From contig CAYGBA010000025.1 of NCBI GenBank assembly GCA_964347995.1, positions 1-20,328 on the forward strand: 20,328 bases of DNA. The letters are read 5' to 3'. Below are positions 1-6,440 of this stretch, piece by piece (positions within the stretch are counted from its first letter, which is position 1; every line of letters starts with the position of its first letter). The DNA is from GCA-020348365 sp964347995 (GTDB lineage: Archaea; Thermoproteota; Bathyarchaeia; Bathyarchaeales; Bathyarchaeaceae). The position numbers were made by a program, and so were the translations under genes. Under the pieces are notes generated by a model. The model saw nothing but the letters and a program-made list of their open reading frames with translations, was not told where the DNA came from and ran no database searches.

Positions 1-42
1 AATAAAAGCTTAATGGAAGCCGTGGGATAGTCTTCAAGAGAT

Positions 43-354
43 ATGAATGCCACCAAACACATAGCTCTGCAACGCATCCGTACTCTCTTCAGTCTCGCAA
101 AAGAGACCATTCACAAGGATCCTCAGTTGGCTCAGCGATATGTTGACATCGCGAGGAAAATCGCCATGAGGACCAGAACCAAATTGCCAAAACAGTATCG
201 GCGCCTTGTTTGTAGACATTGTAAAAGCTTTATCTTGCCAGGCGTGAATTGTCGTGTCCGCATCCAGCAAAAGAGGGAACCACACATGGTTATCACATGC
301 TTCAACTGTGACAAGCATATGCGCATACCACTAAGGACGGGAAAAAGAGAATGA
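43..354 (+). CDS. rnp4: RNase P protein component 4 (Rpp21/Rpr2 family)
   Basis: This 103-residue basic protein matches archaeal Rnp4, the Rpp21 homologue that binds the specificity domain of RNase P RNA together with Rnp3 (Rpp29) and helps cleave the 5' leader from pre-tRNA. The N-terminal half (about residues 5-45) is a helical basic region. The C-terminal half is a zinc ribbon with ligands C57-x2-C60 and C86-x2-C89. Length is typical for the family. The ATG at 43 is used; a TATA-like AT-rich patch at 1-11 could be its promoter, but the window starts too close to judge. In the same frame as bases 1-30 there is a short open tail ending in TAG that could be the end of an upstream gene. The stop overlaps the next gene's start as ATGA (351-354), so the two are probably translated together. 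Confidence 0.9.
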   Translation: MNATKHIALQRIRTLFSLAKETIHKDPQLAQRYVDIARKIAMRTRTKLPKQYRRLVCRHCKSFILPGVNCRVRIQQKREPHMVITCFNCDKHMRIPLRTGKRE

Positions 355-644
355 TAACATCGAAGATTAGACGAAGGATAAAGCGTGAACTCAGCTCCAA
401 ACAGCCAACAATATGGATAGGAAAGAATGGAACAACAAAGCAGGTGATAGGCGAAATCTCCAGACAGCTCAAGAAGAAGGAAATGGTCAAGATAAAGATG
501 CTAAAGAGCGCGCTCACGAACAAGGAGGCCAAAGCTGTCGCTTCAGAAATCGCTCAACAAACAGGAGCAAACTTGGTCGATGTTCGTGGTCACACAATAA
601 TGCTCTACAAACAGCAAAAGGGGCCACGTGAGAAATCTGGTTAA
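351..644 (+). CDS. yhbY: YhbY/CRM-domain RNA-binding protein
   Basis: This 97-residue protein is a stand-alone CRM (YhbY-like) domain. The family binds RNA and in bacteria is associated with pre-50S subunits. The signature loop reads IGKNG at residues 23-27, in the place of the family's GxxG loop, and is followed by the amphipathic helix and beta strands expected for the fold, ending at LVDVRGHTIMLYK. The C-terminal tail is short and basic. It starts inside the stop of rnp4 (ATGA overlap), so it is co-translated with an RNase P subunit. In many archaea yhbY is followed directly by the S19e gene; here a minus-strand module and a long spacer separate them. A T-rich run at 677-685, shortly after the stop, may end transcription. 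Confidence 0.88.
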   Translation: MITSKIRRRIKRELSSKQPTIWIGKNGTTKQVIGEISRQLKKKEMVKIKMLKSALTNKEAKAVASEIAQQTGANLVDVRGHTIMLYKQQKGPREKSG

Positions 645-740
645 GATGCTTTCGCGATCCCGTTCAGTATGCAAATGTTTTTCTCTGATGGAATCCCGAA
701 TTTGCCTGCCTTTTCCATTAGTTATGCATTAGGCGTGTTT

Positions 741-1385
741 TCAGTTCTTTTTGATTTCAATATTAAAAACGCATTTGGGTGGAGTGTCATCAGTTATGTG
801 GTGTTTCCAGCTGAAGCCCAGTTTTTTCCCCAATTTTGGCATGACTATCCTGCATGTCGCGCAGACTTCCGTTTTCTTCGGAGGCCATTCCCACGATGAG
901 CTTACCTTGTCGAGTGAGCTGAACATCTGCTCTACACCACCGGTCTCTTGTTGCTCGAATGTAAACTGCTTGAGATATTCCACCGACTGAAGAAATTTTT
1001 CGGGTAGAGGGCACTTTTCGACAACTATTGTGGCTTTTTCCGCGTCTCCACTATACTTCGCGTCCATACCAAAGGGTTGAAAATTCAAACGAATCATATT
1101 CTTGGCGATTTCATCCGCTCTCCAGTCCCATTTTTCCAAGCCCTCGCCGAATTTCTCGCCTTGGTATTCGAACACGCTCTTTAGACCGCTTTCACCGATT
1201 TTTCCTCTCAAGAATGAGCTGATGGTATCTAGAGATGCTACAAAGAGATTGACAAGCCTACCGATGGTCTTTTCGGGCGGAAGCCTCGTGACCACGCCCT
1301 TCTTCTCTCGGCGAAAGCCCCATAGCCTTCCGATTCGCATCTCAAGCCTTTTAATACCCGTCAATTTCTTCTCGCTAGTTTGCAA
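741..1385 (-). CDS. Uncharacterised four-cysteine protein, possibly V4R-like or ATC-hydrolase-like
   Basis: I do not recognise this gene with confidence. From the TTG at 1385 it encodes 214 residues. The frame stays open upstream to a TTG at 1409, but the 1385 TTG has a good GGAG ribosome site seven bases before it, at the end of the upstream gene, so I prefer it. The N-terminus is basic (about 35 residues), followed by a helical part containing an EKWDW motif and then an alpha/beta C-terminal half. Four cysteines occur as a CPLP motif near residue 125, a CATC pair near 175-178 and PPKCVF near 205. This spacing, with hydrophobic strands around it, recalls small-molecule-binding V4R domains or the ATC-hydrolase-like family, but the resemblance is weak. 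It is the second gene of a minus-strand pair, about 10 bases after the stop of the tandem RAM-like gene, so the two probably work together. Confidence 0.6.
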   Translation of the reverse strand: MQTSEKKLTGIKRLEMRIGRLWGFRREKKGVVTRLPPEKTIGRLVNLFVASLDTISSFLRGKIGESGLKSVFEYQGEKFGEGLEKWDWRADEIAKNMIRLNFQPFGMDAKYSGDAEKATIVVEKCPLPEKFLQSVEYLKQFTFEQQETGGVEQMFSSLDKVSSSWEWPPKKTEVCATCRIVMPKLGKKLGFSWKHHITDDTPPKCVFNIEIKKN

Positions 1386-1395
1386 TTTTTCTCTC

Positions 1396-2052
1396 CTACT
1401 CCTTGACAAGGCTACTCTGGGCGGATGTTGAAGAGACCAATTCCTTGAATCGTTCTAGAGGTATTAAGCCTTCAAAGTGTGCGATGAGGCTGACTTCAGT
1501 GTCCAATACTCCATCAATGACACGCAACGTCTTCACGAATCCCCAAGCACTATCCAGGCTCTTTGCTAAGAAGAAGAGAACCGAGTCGAACTCCTTGCTG
1601 TGAAATGTGTGCCCGGTCATTAGTGGAATAGTATCATCTGTTGGCTTGATGGATACAATTCTATTGTAGACAGCACGATCTTTGGTGGATTCAATGTCAA
1701 CCTTCGCCATGAAAAAGAGCAAATCTTCCAGTTCAGAGAGCATAGTCTCCGTAGGTTCCTCTTCTGGTTCGACCATGAAATCAAAGGAAGAGAGGAGCTT
1801 GAACTCATAGATCGGCACAACAGTAAGCTCTTGTACGTCCTTGATGCTTCGCACGTTCTCTATCAAGTAATCATCCAGATACTCCATATCAACTGAGTTC
1901 AAGAGAAGCATGATATCTGCTTCTTCGAAAAGGCGTCCGATAACCAAGGGTGTGACTTCCCCGCTACTTCTCAGTTTCTCCAACTGACCGTAAACAGCAT
2001 CATCTTGACCCGGCATAACATCACAGATGGCTAGGAAAATCAGTTCATGCAC
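1396..2052 (-). CDS. Tandem RAM-like (Lrp/AsnC ligand-binding type) protein without DNA-binding domain
   Basis: This 218-residue protein looks like two copies of a small ferredoxin-like alpha/beta fold. The first covers residues 1-90, beginning with strand LIFLAICDVMPG and ending around VQELTVVPIYEF; the second covers about 110-205, beginning LLFFMAKVDI and ending VSLIAHFEGLI. An acidic linker (EPEEEPTE) joins them. Each copy has the strand, helix, strand, strand, helix, strand order of the RAM domain that binds ligands in Lrp/AsnC regulators, but no helix-turn-helix is present, so it is more likely a sensor or a stand-alone dimeric alpha-beta-barrel protein than a classic regulator. The start is GTG at 2052, with a TATA box about 27 bases upstream, so the transcript may be leaderless. 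It leads a two-gene operon. The family call is by pattern and is moderate; its function is unknown. Confidence 0.6.
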   Translation of the reverse strand: MHELIFLAICDVMPGQDDAVYGQLEKLRSSGEVTPLVIGRLFEEADIMLLLNSVDMEYLDDYLIENVRSIKDVQELTVVPIYEFKLLSSFDFMVEPEEEPTETMLSELEDLLFFMAKVDIESTKDRAVYNRIVSIKPTDDTIPLMTGHTFHSKEFDSVLFFLAKSLDSAWGFVKTLRVIDGVLDTEVSLIAHFEGLIPLERFKELVSSTSAQSSLVKE

Positions 2053-2071
2053 CCAGCATAGATTTTGCTGG
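2053..2071. promoter_or_regulatory. Dyad between TATA box and start of the minus-strand module
   Basis: A perfect 6-base inverted repeat (CCAGCA, 7-base loop, TGCTGG) lies exactly between the minus-strand TATA box (2075-2084) and the GTG start at 2052. In archaea a dyad here is the usual place for a repressor to block RNA polymerase recruitment. It could equally be a chance hairpin. Confidence 0.35.
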
Positions 2072-2074
2072 TGC

Positions 2075-2084
2075 GTTATTTAAC
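2075..2084 (-). promoter_or_regulatory. TATA box of the minus-strand module
   Basis: The minus strand reads GTTAAATAAC, centred about 27 bases before the GTG start of the tandem RAM-like gene. Spacing fits an archaeal TATA box with a very short or absent leader. Confidence 0.5.
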
Positions 2085-2365
2085 AATTGCTAACCCTAAT
2101 GATGGATCTCTTAGAACAGTCTCGTATACGCGTATTCCTAAATCGATTTTGCAGGCGCTTGCTTTGTCTTGAAATACCCTTGGCCAAGTTATGGACCACA
2201 TGTATCTTTGTGATACACAAGTGATTTCCCGAGACCTACGAAGGGCTCTTGATTGCAGATCAGCTTCTAAGGCCTTTGAAGAACTAAAGAACTGACGGAA
2301 TATTGTACAGCCAAACAGCATTCCGTGCATTAGGGGGTTGTGGCATTCTCCATATGTTGGTTAAG
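2085..2365. other. Intergenic spacer between divergent promoters, nothing recognised
   Basis: About 280 bases separate the minus-strand module promoter from the S19e promoter. A minus-strand reading frame of 84 codons (2076-2330) crosses it, but its product has no recognisable family, contains several cysteines and tryptophans in no motif, and its end runs through the TATA box of the neighbouring gene. I see no tRNA, no C/D-box pattern and no repeat. It may hold a decayed gene or an unknown RNA. Confidence 0.4.
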
Positions 2366-2373
2366 TATTTATA
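2366..2373 (+). promoter_or_regulatory. TATA box of the S19e operon
   Basis: TATTTATA in an A/T-rich setting, about 55 bases before the TTG start of S19e. Initiation near 2395-2400 would give a leader of about 20-25 bases that contains the GGTAG ribosome site at 2408-2412. Confidence 0.55.
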
Positions 2374-2420
2374 AGAGGCTTCATGAATTAGTGTCGCTAA
2401 ATAGTTAAGGTAGAGAAACC

Positions 2421-2876
2421 TTGCCAACGCCGTACGATGTTCCCGCATCAATCATTATCAGAAGACTAGCACAGCATTTAAAGAACAACATAGACAAGAT
2501 AGTACCCCCTACGTGGGCCGCCTTCGTGAAGACCGGCTCTCATACTGAAAGACCGCCTGAAAATCTTGACTGGTGGTTTACGCGGTGCGCATCCCTCCTG
2601 AGGAAGATCTACATGAGAGGTCCCATCGGGATATCTAGTCTACGGTCCCAATACGGTGGGAGAGTTGATCGCGGAGTAAGACCCGAGCATACCAGAAAGG
2701 GCGGTGGCGCCATCATCAGGAATGCCCTGCAGCAACTGGAAGCCGCCGGACTCGTGGAAATCTCAAGAAAGAAGGGAAGAATATTGACTGGCGAGGGTAG
2801 GCGACTGCTGGACACGTTATCCACTGAGATCAAGGGGGAGCTAGAGAAAAAGCAACCGGAACTGAAGAAGTATTAG
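2421..2876 (+). CDS. rps19e: Small-subunit ribosomal protein eS19
   Basis: The 151-residue product is ribosomal protein S19e, an archaeal and eukaryotic 40S-type protein of the small-subunit head, needed in eukaryotes for late small-subunit maturation. It starts with the family signature PYDVPA and contains the conserved stretches PPTWAAFVKTG, WWFTRCASLLRKIY and the loop YGGRVDRGVRPEHT, followed by the helix-rich GGGAIIRNALQQLE and TGEGRRLLD segments of the winged-helix-like core. Length is normal. The start is TTG at 2421, supported by the conserved N-terminus beginning exactly there and by a GGTAG ribosome site. It opens a dense operon: its stop is three bases before the next reading frame. 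Confidence 0.95.
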   Translation: MPTPYDVPASIIIRRLAQHLKNNIDKIVPPTWAAFVKTGSHTERPPENLDWWFTRCASLLRKIYMRGPIGISSLRSQYGGRVDRGVRPEHTRKGGGAIIRNALQQLEAAGLVEISRKKGRILTGEGRRLLDTLSTEIKGELEKKQPELKKY

Positions 2877-2879
2877 AAC

Positions 2880-3218
2880 GTGTGGGAAATGGGTGAAGAG
2901 GAACTCGAAGAACTGCGGAGAAGAAGGCTTCTTGAGTTGAGACGCAGGTTGGCTCAAGAACAAGAGAAGAACCAGAGGGCTCAACAGCTTGAGATGCAAA
3001 AGCAGAGCCTACTTCGCCGAATACTAACCGCGGATGCTAGGCAGCGTCTGACCAATTTGAAGATAGTGAAGCCGGAATTCGCTAATCAACTCGAGCTTCA
3101 ACTCATTCAGCTCGCACAGCAAGGTAGGGTGGAGCTCCCAATGACCGACGAACAGCTAAAAGAGATCTTAATCAGGCTGCAATCCCAGCGCAGAGACATA
3201 AAGATTAGGAGGGTCTGA
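2880..3218 (+). CDS. PDCD5/TFAR19-family DNA-binding protein
   Basis: This 112-residue, strongly charged protein belongs to the PDCD5 family. Archaeal members are small, mostly helical, nucleic-acid-binding proteins whose cellular role is not settled; the eukaryotic relatives are linked to chaperonin CCT and apoptosis. The N-terminal 45 residues are a long charged helix rich in Glu, Arg and Gln, followed by the three-helix core with the conserved ILTADARQRLTNLKIVKP segment and ending in a basic DIKIRRV tail. The frame opens at GTG 2880, but ATG 2889 (residue 4, giving MGEEELEEL) is an equally good start. It sits between S19e and L39e, the usual archaeal context for this gene. Confidence 0.9.
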   Translation: MWEMGEEELEELRRRRLLELRRRLAQEQEKNQRAQQLEMQKQSLLRRILTADARQRLTNLKIVKPEFANQLELQLIQLAQQGRVELPMTDEQLKEILIRLQSQRRDIKIRRV

Positions 3219-3220
3219 TT

Positions 3221-3376
3221 GTGGCGAGGAACAAACCCGCTGCTAAAAAAAGGAGGCTGGCAAAAGCAGGAAAACAGAAGAAAGCCGTTCCAACATGGGT
3301 CATTGCAAAAACCGTGGGACAAGTCAGGACCAACCCCAAGAGAAGACAATGGCGGAGGCGGAAAATCAAAGCATAA
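3221..3376 (+). CDS. rpl39e: Large-subunit ribosomal protein eL39
   Basis: A 51-residue, extremely basic protein that I read by hand; it is short enough to be missed by length cut-offs. It begins GTG at 3221, two bases after the stop of the PDCD5-like gene, with GGAGG at 3208-3212 as ribosome site. The sequence has the L39e core VPTWVIAKT and the ending NPKRRQWRRRKIK, both hallmarks of the family. L39e lines the nascent-peptide exit tunnel in archaeal and eukaryotic ribosomes, in the position taken by part of L23 in bacteria. The position just ahead of L31e is the standard archaeal order. Confidence 0.95.
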   Translation: MARNKPAAKKRRLAKAGKQKKAVPTWVIAKTVGQVRTNPKRRQWRRRKIKA

Positions 3377-3388
3377 GGCGGATTGTGG

Positions 3389-3910
3389 ATGAACGAAGCC
3401 GAAGAAGTCAAGGAAACGGAACCTACTGAAGAAGAACACGTCGAAGAACCGCCGGAAGAAGAGAGTGAACTCACAGAAGAGACAAAGGAAATTGAAGAGA
3501 CAGCAGAAGAACTCGAAGCCGTAGAAGAACCGGAGGAAATTAAAGAGATCAGAGAAGAAGGCGAAATCACCGAAGAAGTTGAAGAGGAAGCTGAGGAAGA
3601 AGCTGAAGAGATAAAGCCAGAAATTGTGGACGAGAGAGTTTACACAATACCGCTAAGCAGAGCTTGGATTACGCCGCGGAGAAAACGAGCGCCGAGGGCT
3701 GTGCGCCTTGTGAGGGGTTTCATTGAGAGGCATATGGAGATCAGCGGCGGAACCGAGGGAGAGGGAGAAGCTGCGAGGCTCGTTATCGCCAATGAAGTAA
3801 ACGAGAAGATCTGGAGTAGGGGAATCGAGAAGCCTCCAAGAAGAATAAAGGTTCGAGCAGCCAAGGATGTCGAAGGAACTGTAACCGTTTATCTGGCAGA
3901 GGGAGACTAA
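3389..3910 (+). CDS. rpl31e: Large-subunit ribosomal protein eL31 with long acidic N-terminal extension
   Basis: The C-terminal half, from about residue 80 onward (VYTIPLSRAW, then RRKRAPRAVRLVRGFIERHM and ending VTVYLAEGD), is a normal L31e domain, which sits at the rim of the polypeptide exit tunnel. What is odd is the N-terminal half: about 80 residues made mostly of glutamate (41 Glu in the first 80 residues counted from the TTG at 3383, against five Lys/Arg) in short EE/EEE runs with Thr, Ile, Val and Pro. Ordinary archaeal L31e is about 80-100 residues in all. I prefer ATG at 3389, with GGCGG seven bases upstream; TTG at 3383 is the only in-frame alternative and adds two residues. No start codon lies near the core domain boundary, so the extension seems genuinely part of the protein. 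The operon continues three bases later with aIF6. Confidence 0.92.
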   Translation: MNEAEEVKETEPTEEEHVEEPPEEESELTEETKEIEETAEELEAVEEPEEIKEIREEGEITEEVEEEAEEEAEEIKPEIVDERVYTIPLSRAWITPRRKRAPRAVRLVRGFIERHMEISGGTEGEGEAARLVIANEVNEKIWSRGIEKPPRRIKVRAAKDVEGTVTVYLAEGD

Positions 3911-3913
3911 CGC

Positions 3914-4585
3914 TTGGCGATTTTTCGCTTCAGCCTTTTCGGCAGCGCAAGCATAGGAGTATACTCTCTGGCCACCGACAAGATGGTGATCATCCCTCCT
4001 CAAGCCCCAGCAAATAAAGCTGAGAGACTTCAGGAGTGGCTGAAAGCGAAGGCTATTCGTACAACTATCGGCCAGTCAGTGCTCATAGGCGCCTTGACCT
4101 GTGCCAACTCGAATGGCATAGTCCTTCCACACTTCGTCCGTGAGGAAGAGGTCGAAGCCGTGAAATCAGCCTCAGATTTCAACATGAGCGTTATGGAGAC
4201 GAGGAAGACGGCCTATGGAAATCTGATTCTGGCAAACGATCATGGAGCCCTTGTTGACCCGCGGATCAAAAGAAGAGACTTGAGGAAGATAGGGGATGCG
4301 TTGGGTGTTGAAGTAGTTCCCGGTGAGATAGCTGGATTGCCATACGTTGGCTCTCTAGCCACCGCGACAAATAGTGGCGTCTTGGCTCACCCATTGCTGA
4401 GGGAGGATGAAGAGAAGGTTTTGAAGGATGTGTTAGGGGTTGAAGTTGATGTGGGGACGATAAACTGTGGGATACCGTATGTTGCTACAGGCCTCATAGG
4501 TAACACACATAGTGTTGTTGCAGGAACCATAACGACTGGACCCGAGCTCTTTATCATCGGACAGGCACTTGATGTAGTAGGATAA
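3914..4585 (+). CDS. eif6: Translation initiation factor 6 (anti-association factor)
   Basis: The 223-residue product is aIF6, which binds the large subunit near L14 and L24e and prevents premature joining with the small subunit. The family's five quasi-repeated alpha/beta units are visible as recurring segments such as IGVYSLATD, GALTCANSNGIVLP, GNLILANDHGALVDP, GSLATATNSGVLAHP and GNTHSVVAGTITTGPE. Length is typical. The start is TTG at 3914, three bases after the L31e stop; no other start lies close and the family N-terminus begins here. It is the last gene of the S19e-aIF6 block, before a 168-base spacer with a new promoter. Confidence 0.95.
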   Translation: MAIFRFSLFGSASIGVYSLATDKMVIIPPQAPANKAERLQEWLKAKAIRTTIGQSVLIGALTCANSNGIVLPHFVREEEVEAVKSASDFNMSVMETRKTAYGNLILANDHGALVDPRIKRRDLRKIGDALGVEVVPGEIAGLPYVGSLATATNSGVLAHPLLREDEEKVLKDVLGVEVDVGTINCGIPYVATGLIGNTHSVVAGTITTGPELFIIGQALDVVG

Positions 4586-4704
4586 ACCATAACAGCGAAA
4601 ATGATGTTGATTTTTGACGATTTTGGAAAGAACCTGTCTCTAGCCCCATGTTTCTGTCGGTCTCGAAATAGGCTGGATATGTTAAATCACGGCGCGTTTA
4701 AATG

Positions 4705-4712
4705 TTTATATG
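4705..4712 (+). promoter_or_regulatory. TATA box of the L18Ae-prefoldin-FtsY operon
   Basis: TTTATATG about 45 bases before the L18Ae start. Initiation near 4735 would leave a leader of about 20 bases holding GGTGA at 4745-4749 as ribosome site. A four-codon open frame (ATG GCT CGG TGA, 4738-4749) ends inside that site. Confidence 0.5.
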
Positions 4713-4753
4713 CTGGGACTAATCTTCAGAGGGACTGATGGCTCGGTGATCCG

Positions 4754-5032
4754 ATGACCAAGAAGGGCTCCAACGGTGAAAACATCAAAGTCAAAGTTTT
4801 TCTGGTAACAGGAGAAATTACAAAACCAAATCTCCAAACAAGCTTTCATAAGGAGGTAAGAGCGCTAAAGCCTGAAGAGGTTGCAGAAAGAATCTATAAA
4901 GAACTAGGCAGCAGACACAGAGCCAAACGCTTTCAGATAAAAATCCACAACATCAAAGAAATCAAACCTGACGAGATAGAGGACGCTACGATCAGGAAAT
5001 TAACGCTTGGAGAAGAAGAGAGTGTCCAGTGA
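4754..5032 (+). CDS. rpl18a: Large-subunit ribosomal protein eL18a (L18Ae/LX)
   Basis: This 92-residue protein carries the L18Ae/LX signature: VKVFLVTGEI near the N-terminus, the helix RALKPEEVAERIYKELGS, then SRHRAKRFQIKIHNIKEI and a short acidic tail. It is a single ubiquitin-like alpha/beta unit, whereas the eukaryotic protein has two. It binds 23S rRNA on the large subunit. GGTGA four bases before ATG 4754 fixes the start. The coding end overlaps the prefoldin alpha start by 11 bases, the usual archaeal arrangement of aIF6, LX, prefoldin and FtsY. Confidence 0.93.
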   Translation: MTKKGSNGENIKVKVFLVTGEITKPNLQTSFHKEVRALKPEEVAERIYKELGSRHRAKRFQIKIHNIKEIKPDEIEDATIRKLTLGEEESVQ

Positions 5033-5474
5033 CGAAGAAACCTTCCGGAGACTAGCCGTCGAGCTTCGAATTCTGGAAGGAACCGCTGAGGCTCTGCAGT
5101 CAAGAATAAACCTTGTAAGAGCAGCACTCACCGAACTCAGAGTCGCAAGCATGACCCTCGAAGGCGTGGAAAAAGAGAAGAAGAATGCACCACTCTTTGT
5201 GCCAATCGGAGGAGGCTCATACGTAAAGGCGAAGCTGGACAGCACAGAAGAAGTGATCGTGGGAATAGGAGCTGACGTGGCCGTTGAGAGAACGATGAAA
5301 GAAGCCAGAGAGAACGTCGAAAACCGCATAGCAGAGCTCGCAAAGACGGGAAACACCCTTGGACAGCAGCTGAATGATGTAATAGGAAAAATTGGGGAAC
5401 ACAGGTCGGAACTGGAAGGGGTGACAACGAAACTGCGTGAAAGGGAGCGAACAAGCGGTGTTCGAAAGACTTAG
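5022..5474 (+). CDS. pfdA: Prefoldin subunit alpha
   Basis: A 150-residue coiled-coil protein matching prefoldin alpha, which forms a hexamer with four beta subunits and hands unfolded proteins to the thermosome. An N-terminal coiled coil (about residues 5-50) and a C-terminal one (about 90-145) flank the beta-hairpin core that includes LFVPIGGGSYVKAKL and VIVGIGADVAVERT. The frame opens at TTG 5007, but GTG 5022 has GGAG nine bases upstream and is the better start, giving an 11-base overlap with L18Ae. Its 3' end overlaps the FtsY start, implying translational coupling. Confidence 0.92.
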   Translation: MSSDEETFRRLAVELRILEGTAEALQSRINLVRAALTELRVASMTLEGVEKEKKNAPLFVPIGGGSYVKAKLDSTEEVIVGIGADVAVERTMKEARENVENRIAELAKTGNTLGQQLNDVIGKIGEHRSELEGVTTKLRERERTSGVRKT

Positions 5475-6363
5475 AAAAGGCCTTGGTGGGCTTCTAAGCA
5501 AAGTAACGACAACCGAGCTGAAGACTGAGAAACTCCGTCCAATCTTAGAAGACTTCAAACTAGACCTGATAGGAAACGACGTCGCTATATCTGTAGCCGA
5601 CCACATCTGCGAAGAGATGGAAAAAAGACTAGATGGAGTCCAAGTTAAAAGACTGGAAGATAGAAAGGAGATTGTCAGAAAGAATCTGAGGGAAGTTCTG
5701 CTTGAGGTCCTAACTACAAACCAAGAAATAGACCTGTGGGATATGCTTGACAAGAAGAAAAAAGTAAACGAGCCATACGTGATCCTTTTTGTCGGAATAA
5801 ACGGAACAGGAAAAACCACAACCATAGCCAAAGTAGCCAAACTTCTCATGAAAAGCGGATACTCCGTCGTCCTCGCCTGCAGCGACACCTACCGGGCAGG
5901 CTCTATAGAACAACTTGAGGAACACGCGAAACGACTAGGCATACGCATGATCAAACACAAATACGGCGCAGACGCAGCAGCAGTGGCTTATGATGCCGTC
6001 AACCACGCCAAGGCTCACGGAGTAAACGCCGTGCTCATCGACACAGCGGGGCGTATCCAGACAAACAGAAACTTAATGAACGAGCTTGAAAAGATCAAGA
6101 GAGTGATCACCCCAGACCTAACCATTCTCACGGTTGACTCGCTCACCGGAAACGATGCGGTGATGCAAGCGGAGGAGTTTCACAAACGCGTTGGAATTGA
6201 CGGAACAGTCTTGACAAAGGTGGATGCCGACGTGAAGGGAGGATCGGCCCTCAGCGTAACATATGCAACCGGCAAACCCATAATATTTATTGGAACAGGC
6301 CAAAAATACGAAGACTTGAAAGAGTTTAAGCCAGAACAGTTTACAGAAATGATTGTTAAATGA
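5458..6363 (+). CDS. ftsY: Signal recognition particle receptor FtsY
   Basis: FtsY is the membrane-associated SRP receptor GTPase that docks ribosome-nascent-chain complexes at the SecYE translocon. All GTPase motifs are present: P-loop GINGTGKTTT (about residues 113-122 from this start), DTYRAGS (143-149), DTAGR (195-199) and TKVD (253-256), with GTGQ near the C-terminus. A short N domain of four helices precedes the G domain; the long acidic A region of bacterial FtsY is absent, as usual in archaea. The frame opens at GTG 5437, but GTG 5458, preceded by GGGAG, gives the family-like beginning MFERLRKGL and a 301-residue protein. It overlaps the prefoldin gene by 17 bases. Confidence 0.95.
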   Translation: MFERLRKGLGGLLSKVTTTELKTEKLRPILEDFKLDLIGNDVAISVADHICEEMEKRLDGVQVKRLEDRKEIVRKNLREVLLEVLTTNQEIDLWDMLDKKKKVNEPYVILFVGINGTGKTTTIAKVAKLLMKSGYSVVLACSDTYRAGSIEQLEEHAKRLGIRMIKHKYGADAAAVAYDAVNHAKAHGVNAVLIDTAGRIQTNRNLMNELEKIKRVITPDLTILTVDSLTGNDAVMQAEEFHKRVGIDGTVLTKVDADVKGGSALSVTYATGKPIIFIGTGQKYEDLKEFKPEQFTEMIVK

Positions 6364-6440
6364 AGTGTGATGGCTCCTTTCTGCATCTTTTCAGCAAGGT
6401 TCATCAAAGGAAGTGCACATGGAGGCAGAGAGAAATCGGT

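Noticed and set aside
669..1431. Plus-strand frames opposite the four-cysteine gene
   Set aside because: Several short overlapping frames, none with ribosome site or family pattern; the minus-strand frame is longer and lies in an operon with good spacing.
2076..2330. 84-codon minus-strand open frame in the spacer before S19e
   Set aside because: No recognisable family or ribosome site, and its 3' end overlaps the TATA box of the adjacent minus-strand gene. Kept only as a note on the spacer.
5217..5888. Long minus-strand frame opposite prefoldin and FtsY
   Set aside because: It is the mirror of two clearly conserved plus-strand genes and its Ser/Phe-rich product has no family character.
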